From assembly GCF_005771675.1 (NCBI RefSeq), contig NZ_VAJM01000015.1:119285-183284 (forward strand): DNA of 64,000 nt, read 5' to 3'. The notes beneath the pieces are model-generated. The model was not told where the DNA came from and did not search any database. It saw nothing but the letters and a program-made list of their open reading frames with translations. A program made the position numbers and the translations under genes. This DNA comes from Hymenobacter jeollabukensis (GTDB lineage Bacteria; Bacteroidota; Bacteroidia; Cytophagales; Hymenobacteraceae). This document shows positions 42,726 through 51,945 of this stretch, in pieces; the first letter of the stretch is position 1; every line of letters begins with the position of its first letter.

Positions 42726-45053
42726 ATGAATGAACTTCGATTGATCGAGGCCCTTCCGCTACAATCCTTACTCAGCCTACTAGCCGATAATACACTTCCG
42801 GCCGGCCCCATCCTTGTGCAGTATGATAACTACACAGTGCGAAATGCCGGCACCCTCACCAAGCATCCACTCAAGTTTACGTGGCAACGTGGCAACCAGC
42901 AAGTCGCGTTGGCCTTTGCGCTGGCTACCTGGGATACCGCCGCGGGTCGCGCATCTCCGGGGTCGAATCTCGTTCTGAAAAACGATGACAGCGAACTAAT
43001 GGGCTTTTCCCTGGCTCAACTCCCGCAGGACGATACCCATGTACTGCTTGGCTTTAAAATGGGCAACGGGGAAGGGGGGAAGAACCGCTGGTTTGGGCGC
43101 CGCCGCGATGACCCGCGCCCAGCCGATGCAACCATTGAATTGGCCCGTGAACTCAAGCGAGCCTGGCAGGGCTTGTTTCCTGACGTTCTCCCTGTTCATC
43201 CTACCCTGGGCGGCGAATGGCTGGTGCTGGCTCGACTGCCCCTCGATGATTTGCGACCTGACGCCGGACTTAACCGTCGTATGGCCCTCAAAACAACGGT
43301 GCTGCAGCAATTAGCGCATGCGTTCGTAGTCGCCGAAAAGCTTCGTGATGAATCGTTCTCTGGCTTTGAAAGCGAAATCCTTGATGAGCGCATTCCCATT
43401 CAAATAATCCCTGCTGTCCCTACTGCTCCCGTGCATCCACTCAATCAGATTTTGTACGGCCCGCCTGGTACGGGTAAAACCTACGCGACCGCAGCTTGGG
43501 CCTTGGCGCTTATTGAAAACAAGCCATTTGCCGAGATAGAGGCCCGTTACCGTCACGACCAGCGCACCTTGCAGCGCGTGCTCGAACAATACAAGTCGCG
43601 CAAGCAGGTGCGCTTTGTAACCTTTCACCAATCCTTCAGCTACGAGGACTTCGTGGAAGGCATCAAACCCAATCTAGACGGCGATGTAGAGGTCTCTTAC
43701 AAAGTGGAGCCCGGCGTCTTTCGCTTGATTGCCGATGACGCTACCCGGGATTGGCGGCGGTCAACTCCTGCCGGCCGCTCGGCTCCTGGGGCCGAGAAAC
43801 TACCTTTTCAACTCGTGTACGATGCCTACATCGCGGACCTGATAACGCGTTTGGGCGCCAGCGCGGACGGTACGGTTTCCATTCCTACGGTAGGAAATTA
43901 TTCCGCCATCATCTCGGGTGTATCGGGGCAGGGCATTATCAGCATTCGACACAGTACTGGACCTTACCAGTACAACGTCAAAGCGGCCTGGACCGAGGCG
44001 GCGTACCAACGCTACGATCTAGCCACGGACATAGTGCCAATGAACAAGAAGATGCTGGAAATTGGGGGGCCAAATGCCACCTTGCAGTGGGCCATCTTTA
44101 ACGATTTGAAACGCTACGAAGCAGCCCATCAGGAAGAGCTTCGGGCCCAGGTAGCCGACGAAGAAGCAACAGCGACTTTGTCAGAGCAGGCGCCAAACTA
44201 CGTGCTTATAATCGATGAGATCAACCGCGGCAACGTCGCCAGCATTTTCGGCGAGCTGATTACTCTGTTGGAAGATGATAAACGGGCGGGAGCGGACAAC
44301 GCATTGAGCATCACGCTGCCATACTCGAAAGAGACGCGCCCGCCTTTCAGCGTGCCCCCTAATCTTTTCGTCTTAGGAACGATGAACACGGCCGATCGCA
44401 GCGTCGAGGCGTTGGATACGGCCTTGCGCCGCCGCTTCTCCTTTGTGGAAATGTCGCCCAGGCCCCAACTGCTCTCGCCTGCCCAAATGATTTTCCGTTT
44501 CCGATTCAAGTATGCGCACTACGAGCAGCCGTGGGCGGAACCGGAATACGTAAAGGCGGAACAGCAGCTTTTCGAATTGTTGGGTTGCCCGTTGCTGAAG
44601 GGAGAAAATGTGCAGAAGCCGATTTGGAAAGCACTTACGTCCGCATCGAGTGAACAACAGATTGAAGATGCTTTTGCCTTTGTACACTTCTCAGGGGTAA
44701 ACCTGCAAAAACTGTTGGACACCCTGAATCAGCGACTAGAGTATCTGCTGGGACGGGATTACTGTCTTGGCCATGCTTGGCTGATGGGAGTAAGCAGTTT
44801 GGAGGGGTTGCAGGCCGTCTTCCGTAATAAAGTAATTCCGCAGCTGCAGGATTTTTTTCCCGGCAATTGGGGCCGGCTCGGGCAAATCCTTGGGAAGCGG
44901 TTTGTAACCGAACGCGCCTTAGCTACTTCCCCCTTGCTCACGTTTGGCGAGGAAGACGAACCGGAAGGACGCTCGCTGTATACCATTCGTAACGAAGCCT
45001 GGTCGATAGAGGACTTTTGCTCTATCTACCGGAGCAGTACTGTTGCCTCCTAA
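42726..45053 (+). CDS. mcrB: McrB-like AAA+ GTPase of a type IV restriction system
   Basis: The 775-aa protein has AAA+ motifs of McrB: Walker A GPPGTGKT (245-252), FHQSFSYEDFVEGIKP (about 300), Walker B LIIDEINRGNVASIFGELIT (about 494-513) and the McrB signature GTMNTADRSVEALD (about 551). An insertion of about 130 residues (about 340-480) precedes Walker B. The N-terminal 235 residues, where target recognition normally resides, match no family I know. In EcoKMcrBC this domain reads modified cytosine; the substrate here is unknown. ATG at 42726. The stop overlaps the mcrC start by one base. Confidence 0.9.
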   Translation: MNELRLIEALPLQSLLSLLADNTLPAGPILVQYDNYTVRNAGTLTKHPLKFTWQRGNQQVALAFALATWDTAAGRASPGSNLVLKNDDSELMGFSLAQLPQDDTHVLLGFKMGNGEGGKNRWFGRRRDDPRPADATIELARELKRAWQGLFPDVLPVHPTLGGEWLVLARLPLDDLRPDAGLNRRMALKTTVLQQLAHAFVVAEKLRDESFSGFESEILDERIPIQIIPAVPTAPVHPLNQILYGPPGTGKTYATAAWALALIENKPFAEIEARYRHDQRTLQRVLEQYKSRKQVRFVTFHQSFSYEDFVEGIKPNLDGDVEVSYKVEPGVFRLIADDATRDWRRSTPAGRSAPGAEKLPFQLVYDAYIADLITRLGASADGTVSIPTVGNYSAIISGVSGQGIISIRHSTGPYQYNVKAAWTEAAYQRYDLATDIVPMNKKMLEIGGPNATLQWAIFNDLKRYEAAHQEELRAQVADEEATATLSEQAPNYVLIIDEINRGNVASIFGELITLLEDDKRAGADNALSITLPYSKETRPPFSVPPNLFVLGTMNTADRSVEALDTALRRRFSFVEMSPRPQLLSPAQMIFRFRFKYAHYEQPWAEPEYVKAEQQLFELLGCPLLKGENVQKPIWKALTSASSEQQIEDAFAFVHFSGVNLQKLLDTLNQRLEYLLGRDYCLGHAWLMGVSSLEGLQAVFRNKVIPQLQDFFPGNWGRLGQILGKRFVTERALATSPLLTFGEEDEPEGRSLYTIRNEAWSIEDFCSIYRSSTVAS

Positions 45054-46366
45054 TGCCATCTGCCTCCGTTACCATTACGGCATTTGAGCACCAGTTTCTG
45101 CCTTATGCGGCCATCAAGAACTGGCAGGAAAGCCACGCAGCGGCATTGGAAAGGCTACAGGCCGCGCACAAAGGAGGAAGCAACTGGTTTACACTCGAGC
45201 GCAAGGGCATCCGTTTCTGCGAGTACGTAGGGATAATTCAGTTGCCTGGTCTGGCGATGGAGATCTTGCCCAAAGCGGATAACCCAAATCAAGGGAACAA
45301 GGCCCACGTATTGCTGGAAAGCGAGCTGCAAAACCGGTGGCGGAATGTGTTGCTGGGGATGCTTCAGCAAGTGTTGGACCTGCCACTCTCAGTGCCCAGC
45401 GCCGCCAACCTGGCAACAGTTCCGCACCGCATGCTGGATGTCTTTCTCAAGGCCTTTATTCAACAGACCGAGTTCGTCTACCAGAATGGACTAGTTAAGC
45501 ACTACCATGTGGCGGAAGGAAACCGGGCCGCCCTCAAAGGGCAGCTGTTGTTTGGTCAGCATTTAAACCACAACCTGCTACATAAGGAGCGGTTCTACAC
45601 CCGACACCAAGTGTACGACCGGATTCATCCGCTTAATGCCTTGTTGCGCATGGCCTTGTTGCGGACTGCTGACCTGGCGCGGAATGCGGGCCTGGCCGCG
45701 CGCGCCCGTACGTTTCTGCTGCACTGGCCGGAGTTAGCGGAGGTCTCCGTTCCAGAAGAGCGACCGGCGCTGACTCGCAAAACTCAGCGTTACGGTCCTG
45801 CTTTGGACTTGGCCCTGCTCATTTTGCGGGCCCAAAGTCCTAGTTTGCAACGGGGGCACAATCAGGCCCTGGCTCTGCTGTTCGACATGAACAGCTTGTT
45901 TGAAGGATATATAGAGAGCTTGTTGCGGCGAGCGGCTACTGCTGCTGGCTGCACTGTACATGCGCAGCAGGAAAAGACGTTTTGGGCAACCATTAAGGCA
46001 CGCCCTGATATTGTGGTGAGCGTTTTACCCACCGATCAGGATCCAACGCCAGTCCGCAATTGCATCCTTGACGTGAAGTGGAAGGTACCAAAAGCTGGCA
46101 AACCAACGGCAGATGATATGCGCCAGGTGTACGCGTATTGTCACTTATGGGGAGCCACCCACGGCGTGCTTCTGTATCCGTGGGTCAGTGAGGAGCAGCA
46201 GCCGCGCCGCGGTATTTATGCTCCCAGTGAGTTCGCTGAAGCTGGTACGCAGATCACCGGGCAAACATTGTTTGCCCCTGTCTTGCAGGCTAATCTCACT
46301 CTAAATCCACGGTTGGGGCTTGATGTTTTGAGCGTGATGCGAACACTTCAAGCCCCGAACAAGTGA
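45053..46366 (+). CDS. mcrC: McrC-like nuclease subunit
   Basis: The 437-aa protein starts at ATG 45053 in a TAATG overlap with mcrB. It ends in a PD-(D/E)XK core: ARPDIVVSV (D about 317) and CILDVKWKVP (D about 340, K about 342). McrC stimulates and is driven by the McrB GTPase ring and cuts DNA between distant modified sites. The N-terminal half (AFEHQFLPYAAIKNWQESHA…) is the usual McrB-binding part. Length and motifs fit an intact subunit. A 123-bp gap follows before the giant gene. Confidence 0.88.
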   Translation: MPSASVTITAFEHQFLPYAAIKNWQESHAAALERLQAAHKGGSNWFTLERKGIRFCEYVGIIQLPGLAMEILPKADNPNQGNKAHVLLESELQNRWRNVLLGMLQQVLDLPLSVPSAANLATVPHRMLDVFLKAFIQQTEFVYQNGLVKHYHVAEGNRAALKGQLLFGQHLNHNLLHKERFYTRHQVYDRIHPLNALLRMALLRTADLARNAGLAARARTFLLHWPELAEVSVPEERPALTRKTQRYGPALDLALLILRAQSPSLQRGHNQALALLFDMNSLFEGYIESLLRRAATAAGCTVHAQQEKTFWATIKARPDIVVSVLPTDQDPTPVRNCILDVKWKVPKAGKPTADDMRQVYAYCHLWGATHGVLLYPWVSEEQQPRRGIYAPSEFAEAGTQITGQTLFAPVLQANLTLNPRLGLDVLSVMRTLQAPNK

Positions 46367-46489
46367 GGCGATAAATTCAGCACCAAAGCACTGCTGCACC
46401 GGGGTCATAGCCGAAAGAAGGGGGTAGCAGCTCCCAAATCTTCCCCGGGTTATGCTTTCATTTTCAGTACATAGTCTTCCCTGTATCCA

Positions 46490-49400
46490 ATGCCCTACAA
46501 GAACATGCGTGAGTACCGTACCCGGTACCGCCAAAACCTACCGTTGACGGACGAGCGCAACGACGAACATTTCGTGGGTACCGTTACTGCGGAACGCGAC
46601 CGGTTTGGTTTCTTCAGCTTTGTTCACGGCAACAAAAGGAAAATAGAAAACCTGCTAACCGGCACGATTGACATGGCCGACGATTCGCAGGGAATCTACG
46701 AGTTCATTCAAAATGCCGCTGACTGTGACGCCACACACTTTTACTTATTCTTCAACGAGCAATATTTTCTGGCGATCAACAACGGTTTTGCTTTCACTAA
46801 CGGGGGCGTTGATGCCATTCTTAATAGCGCTCAAACCAGCGACGATAAAGAAGATACCAGCAAGATTGGGCGCTATGGCATTGGTTTCAAGCTGGTTCAC
46901 CGACTGGTAGGAAAGGGTAATGGAATTACGGAGCTTCTGAAAGAATACGCCGGCCCGGTGATTTACAGCTGGTCGCAACCAGCAGATTTTAGTCAGTTCG
47001 TAGGCGATCAGGCACTTTCGGCGGAAGCAGTCGGGGCGGCGGAAGCAGCCAGTCCTTGGCTCTTTAAGATCCTATTGACTTGCTTCCCCGCCATGCCGGG
47101 CGAAGAGGTACGCGACTTAAATTATCAGCCCCGCGTAGGTTTTCCGACCGACGAGTTGGCTGAATGCCGCGCCTACCTCCGGGAATGTGCACCCCAGTTA
47201 GACTTGGATCAGCTAAGTCAAGGCAGTCTGTTTTTTTTGAAGCTCGGCGAGGGTAAAAGCCAGAAGTTGCGCGAGAACGAACAAGCCCTAGGCAACGGGA
47301 TGCGCAGTGCCCTGCATTTGCTGGGTAAACTACAGCACGTGTCGGTCCAGGGTCAAGCCGTACAGCGGCTCGATGATTTACACCTGGAAACCTTTACACT
47401 CCCGGCTGACGACCCGCGCTTACTGGTCGTGCCATTGGAAAACAGCCGCGACCAGCGTAGCCCGCTCGAATGCACCTTTGGTTTTGCGCCAGTGGAGCAG
47501 GCCAGCGCCTTACTGAAAACCGAAGCCAGTTTTTTCAAATATTTTCCCGTAGCCGCCGAGGATGCACCCTACACCTTCGTGTTACACAGCAACCTGTTGG
47601 GCATCGAGCCCAACCGAACGCAGCTACAGCCCAACGACATAAACAAGCAATTGCTGCCGTTGGCAGTGACCTTGCTCTACGAGCGATTACAGACTCACAT
47701 CGGTACCAATCCCTCACTGGCCCGCCGCATCTGGGGCGGAATATTGTTGTCCGATGAGCCGCCAATGGGCCAGAAACACGCCTGGCAGAAACCGGTGTTC
47801 TACGACCCACTGTTGGCTGGCTTACCGGCTGTTGTACCTACTGCTAGCGGCGGCTTTCGCCCGGTGGCGCAGGTAAAAATCAAGCAAACCAAGCTGCCGG
47901 TGGAACCCGCCGCGCTGGGCATTGCGGAGCAGGAGTGGTTTAGATGGGAGTCTGGTAGCGAGCTAGCCAATCACGCAGGGCGAAAGCTTAAGTTGGTGCA
48001 ATGGAATATCAAGGACTTGATAAGCAGTGGGAACATTGATGCTATTAATGATTGGCTAAAGAGTCTTACCTCTGATGACCTTACCCGGTTTGTTAGCGAA
48101 CTGTCCAGCATCAAGCTGGAAGCGGGAAAAGTCTGGACGGCTGAGTTTTTGGCTAAGTTATGCGCCCTGCGCTTTGTGCCTTTTGCAGACGGGGTATTGT
48201 GGTCAATCAGCATGGTGGTGGACTCGGCTAGTCATCTGCTGCTACCCGCCGGTGCTGCAGCGGTAAGTGGCACGTTGCACAAGGCAGGCCTTCATACCAG
48301 TTTCTATTCGCCAGAATTTGCCTCCTCGGCTATCGGGCGAGCGATGCTGCAAAAACTGCCCTACTTCGAAAAGAACAGCGAGCTGTTTACCCGTGTCAGT
48401 TCGCAGATTTCAGAAGCTTTCGTGCAGCTAAACGCTGCCGAAAAATTACCCCTGTTCACGTGGTTTGAATCGCTAGGTATTACCACTACCACGCTTCGCA
48501 AGCTAGTGCTGTTCCGCAATGCCCATAGTAACCCTATGGCTCTGGGCGAGTTGGTCAGTAAGGACGTGACACTACCCAGCTTATTTAAATGGGCTGAAGT
48601 ACATGCCGATGATTACAGCGCACAGCTTGATAAGTATCTGCTAAAAAAGCCTGAATTATACGCCTCCCTCATACAAACCCGCTGGGAAAGTTGGAAGACG
48701 AAGCTGACAACCAGCAACATAGCTGTCTTTAGTAAGACAGTGGTAGAATGGTATGCTGCCGCCTCCAATCCCGGTCATCTGCCCGGTCCAAAGACGGTCC
48801 TTACAACCAACGGCTGGCAGCCTACCGGTAGCGTTTTCTACCATTCCAAACTCAGTGAATCCGCCAACTACAAGGCCTTGGGTGAAGCCATTTTGGCCCT
48901 TTATGGATGGCAGGTGCCGGAGTCCGAAATGTTGCCCTGGTTGGCTACGGAACCGTTCAAATTGGATGTGGACACGCTGGCTTGCACACCCAAGGCGAAT
49001 CTACTGACTAGTGCGCAGGTGGCCGTCTGGATTGCCCTGGCAAAAGCAACCGAAGTACGCCTGACCGACTACCTCACACTGCGGGCCGAAGCGGGGCAGT
49101 ACCAGGTGATGCCGCGCACCAATGGCCGCCCGCGTTCCTATTTCAGCACCGACGAAGCCGTGCGAACATTGGCTGAGGCGAATTGTCCCGACTTGCACCC
49201 GTTGCCACTGGATGCGCATGGGCGGAGTTTGCGCGACGAAGAAGCCGTATTGAAAGATGCCAAGCTATTGACCGCGTTGCTGGATGAGTTGCCTGCTACC
49301 GAATGGCTAAGCGAAGCCCTCCAGAACTTGATGGCTGAAACCAGTTATAGCAGCGTAGTGCGCGACTGGCTGACCCGTCTGCCCCGCGTCGAGGTAGAGC

Positions 49401-51910
49401 TGGAAGCGGAATATCCCGCCAACCACCTGCACCGCCGCCTGTTGGAACTAGCCGCTCGTACACTGGCAGACAAGCCGAGCGAGCTGGCAGCGTTCCGGCG
49501 CAAGCTATTCCTGTCCGTGCCGCACCATGCAGAGTTTGCGCTGGACGGGGCAGCCGAAGCCGATGAAATAAAGTTGAAAACCGGTACCGGCGCGGATGTT
49601 AAGCTGCGGCGCTCAGCACTGCTACCAGGCGCCGACCAGAAAAGCGAATGGGTAAACCAGCTGGCTGACCGCCTGGCGGCCGGTGACGACCTGCGTAAGC
49701 TGTTGGGTTTGGGCGAGGAGCATGACCATGGGCGACTGCAAGCCGACGTGTTAGCGGAACTCGCAAATTTTGGGAATGTGTTGCAGAATGCCACGCAGGT
49801 TGCTTATGTGCTGCTGACCGGTGAAGACAGTGAAGTATACTCGTTAACTGACTTCCAGGTGTTGAGCGCCGACGGGCAGCCATATGCGTTGACCAGTGAT
49901 TGGTATACCAAAGCTCCCAACTTCATTGATCCCGGCTACGTGTTGGGTTCTGATTTAGCTGAGCTGCCTGACTTGCTCAAAATGAGCGGCCAGCGGGAGT
50001 ATAATATTCCCAACACGGCCTTTCGACTATTATCCCGGCCATACTTTACCGGTCAGGGCCTGCAAGCGCCTGGCTTGCGCGAAGACTTAGACGAAGTCGG
50101 TCAGCAAACCTTGCTTACTTACCTCTATGAGCGGTGGGAAAAACGCGAGCAGCAAACCAGTAAGTATGACTGGCCAACCGACTGGACGACGTTGGCAGGC
50201 GTACACGCCGCGCGGGCGTTAGGCTTCGTTCCCGCCGAAGTTGTGTTGCCCGTCGAACTTGCCACGTCCGACGAACTAGCTCCCGATTGGCTGGTAATCT
50301 GGGCAAGCACCAACAGCCCTGCCCAGCGTCAACGGTTTCTGGCAACCTTAGGCGTGGCGGTAGATAGCAGCCCCTTAGCAAATCTGCGGCGGGCATTCCA
50401 GTTACCCCCAGCACCAGGACCGGCAGCCAACTTATTCGAGGGCCTGCCCAACCAGACCAATGAGGCCCGCCAGCGCGTACTGACGCTGACCTTGAGGTGG
50501 CTGGATGAACAGCAAATACGCATCGCAAGCACGTGGCATCAACAACTCCTCACCGGAATTTTTGAGCGGCTTGACATCAATCATTTTGATTGGGAGCGTT
50601 TCGCGTACTTGACTGCTGATTTTTCTGGAGCAACGTGGCACGTGGTACGCTGCAACAGCGAAGACGATTTGCAACTGGATGCGAATGCCCGGACCGAACT
50701 TCACGACCACGGCCTTGCCATAGTCGATTTGCTGAAAATTGCTGCAGACCGTGGGCTCAATGTGTTAGACATGAGCATATACCCGGAAAATTGGTCAACG
50801 CTCTCAGCGAAGAAAATAGTTGTAGAAGCGAACTTCAATCGGAGTGCCTTGCAATCGGAAGCTTGCGAAGTCCCCGAACTGGCCGAATGGGCTAGCGAAA
50901 ACGCATGGACTAAAGGGATAATCAATCGAGTGTTTACCGTGCCGGGCGATTTGCCCCAAGTGCGGACCTTACTGCAAGAGCCATTAACTACCCGTTACCA
51001 TGGTCGTTTATGGGTGGATTTGGATGAGGGGAACATGTACGTTAAGGCCGATGACCTTGCACATTTGCCAGAGTTACTAGCGGAACAAGAAGTCAGCGTT
51101 TTCACGTCGGAAGGGATAACAGCGTTGCGTCACGCTTTACGGGATATGGACGCCGCCTATGATAAGCAAAGCCTGCTGACGCTTAATCAACAGCTGACCC
51201 AGCAGCAGGAGCGAGAGCGGGATAAAGACAGACAACTAGCAATAAAAGAGGATCGCATCAGGGAACTGGAACAACGTATTGCCCTGATGGAACAAGCACG
51301 GCTTATGAAGCCCACAGACGCACACCCTTCCATGGATGGTGACGATGGAGATGGCACAACCGATATCCAGGGCACAGCAGCAGCAGCAGCAGCATCTCAG
51401 GAAGCCGTTGCCAAAGCCAAAGTATGGCTGCAATCGCAACCTGGTTACGATTGCTCGCGCTGGGAGGTACAATATTCGGTAGTGCGTGGGGTACGCTATG
51501 ATGGGCAGCCGCTTACACTGGTTGTAAAAAGCGCCAAGCTCGGCTATATGTATCTGACCCCCTTCGACTGGCTGGCGCTGGCTCGCGAAAAACCCAGTGC
51601 CCTACTGGTGTTGACAGCAAATGGCCATTTCAGGCCCACTACGCTGGAAGACTTGGAGCAGGACGAGCGCAATCGACGCTACTCGCTTAAAGTGAGTCTT
51701 AATGAATACGCTTCAGAGAAAATGCTGACTGCTCTGGCCGTTTTTTACCGCGAACTCTATGGTGAAACGGGAGTGCAAACCACCTTTAAGTTTCACCAAC
51801 CCGGCGCAAACTATACCGATTCGCTCGATGTGCCGCTGCGAGGCTTTTTTGGTTCCGCCACCAATCCTGATGCCGGCCCTGTCAGTCCCCAGTCCGATGA
51901 TGTACTGTAG
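46490..51910 (+). CDS. Giant sacsin-like GHKL ATPase with DUF3883-like C-terminus, 1806 aa
   Basis: The N-terminus holds an HSP90-type GHKL ATPase: N-box EFIQNAADCD (71-80), G1-like LAINNGFAF (94-102) and G2-like KIGRYGIGFKLVH (125-137). A long alpha/beta body of about 1400 residues follows, then a coiled coil (about 1550-1600, QQERERDKDRQLAIKEDRIR). The C-terminal part (YDCSRWEVQYSVVRGVRYDG, VVKSAKLGYMYLT) resembles DUF3883. Such proteins are common in defence islands but not well studied. G1 is atypical (NNG, not DxGxG). It may act as a chaperone-like sensor. ATG at 46490; it is followed by a helicase after 35 bp. Confidence 0.78.
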   Translation: MPYKNMREYRTRYRQNLPLTDERNDEHFVGTVTAERDRFGFFSFVHGNKRKIENLLTGTIDMADDSQGIYEFIQNAADCDATHFYLFFNEQYFLAINNGFAFTNGGVDAILNSAQTSDDKEDTSKIGRYGIGFKLVHRLVGKGNGITELLKEYAGPVIYSWSQPADFSQFVGDQALSAEAVGAAEAASPWLFKILLTCFPAMPGEEVRDLNYQPRVGFPTDELAECRAYLRECAPQLDLDQLSQGSLFFLKLGEGKSQKLRENEQALGNGMRSALHLLGKLQHVSVQGQAVQRLDDLHLETFTLPADDPRLLVVPLENSRDQRSPLECTFGFAPVEQASALLKTEASFFKYFPVAAEDAPYTFVLHSNLLGIEPNRTQLQPNDINKQLLPLAVTLLYERLQTHIGTNPSLARRIWGGILLSDEPPMGQKHAWQKPVFYDPLLAGLPAVVPTASGGFRPVAQVKIKQTKLPVEPAALGIAEQEWFRWESGSELANHAGRKLKLVQWNIKDLISSGNIDAINDWLKSLTSDDLTRFVSELSSIKLEAGKVWTAEFLAKLCALRFVPFADGVLWSISMVVDSASHLLLPAGAAAVSGTLHKAGLHTSFYSPEFASSAIGRAMLQKLPYFEKNSELFTRVSSQISEAFVQLNAAEKLPLFTWFESLGITTTTLRKLVLFRNAHSNPMALGELVSKDVTLPSLFKWAEVHADDYSAQLDKYLLKKPELYASLIQTRWESWKTKLTTSNIAVFSKTVVEWYAAASNPGHLPGPKTVLTTNGWQPTGSVFYHSKLSESANYKALGEAILALYGWQVPESEMLPWLATEPFKLDVDTLACTPKANLLTSAQVAVWIALAKATEVRLTDYLTLRAEAGQYQVMPRTNGRPRSYFSTDEAVRTLAEANCPDLHPLPLDAHGRSLRDEEAVLKDAKLLTALLDELPATEWLSEALQNLMAETSYSSVVRDWLTRLPRVEVELEAEYPANHLHRRLLELAARTLADKPSELAAFRRKLFLSVPHHAEFALDGAAEADEIKLKTGTGADVKLRRSALLPGADQKSEWVNQLADRLAAGDDLRKLLGLGEEHDHGRLQADVLAELANFGNVLQNATQVAYVLLTGEDSEVYSLTDFQVLSADGQPYALTSDWYTKAPNFIDPGYVLGSDLAELPDLLKMSGQREYNIPNTAFRLLSRPYFTGQGLQAPGLREDLDEVGQQTLLTYLYERWEKREQQTSKYDWPTDWTTLAGVHAARALGFVPAEVVLPVELATSDELAPDWLVIWASTNSPAQRQRFLATLGVAVDSSPLANLRRAFQLPPAPGPAANLFEGLPNQTNEARQRVLTLTLRWLDEQQIRIASTWHQQLLTGIFERLDINHFDWERFAYLTADFSGATWHVVRCNSEDDLQLDANARTELHDHGLAIVDLLKIAADRGLNVLDMSIYPENWSTLSAKKIVVEANFNRSALQSEACEVPELAEWASENAWTKGIINRVFTVPGDLPQVRTLLQEPLTTRYHGRLWVDLDEGNMYVKADDLAHLPELLAEQEVSVFTSEGITALRHALRDMDAAYDKQSLLTLNQQLTQQQERERDKDRQLAIKEDRIRELEQRIALMEQARLMKPTDAHPSMDGDDGDGTTDIQGTAAAAAASQEAVAKAKVWLQSQPGYDCSRWEVQYSVVRGVRYDGQPLTLVVKSAKLGYMYLTPFDWLALAREKPSALLVLTANGHFRPTTLEDLEQDERNRRYSLKVSLNEYASEKMLTALAVFYRELYGETGVQTTFKFHQPGANYTDSLDVPLRGFFGSATNPDAGPVSPQSDDVL

Positions 51911-51945
51911 TAGCCATTTGATCAGATCGTACTCCCGGATCGCTC

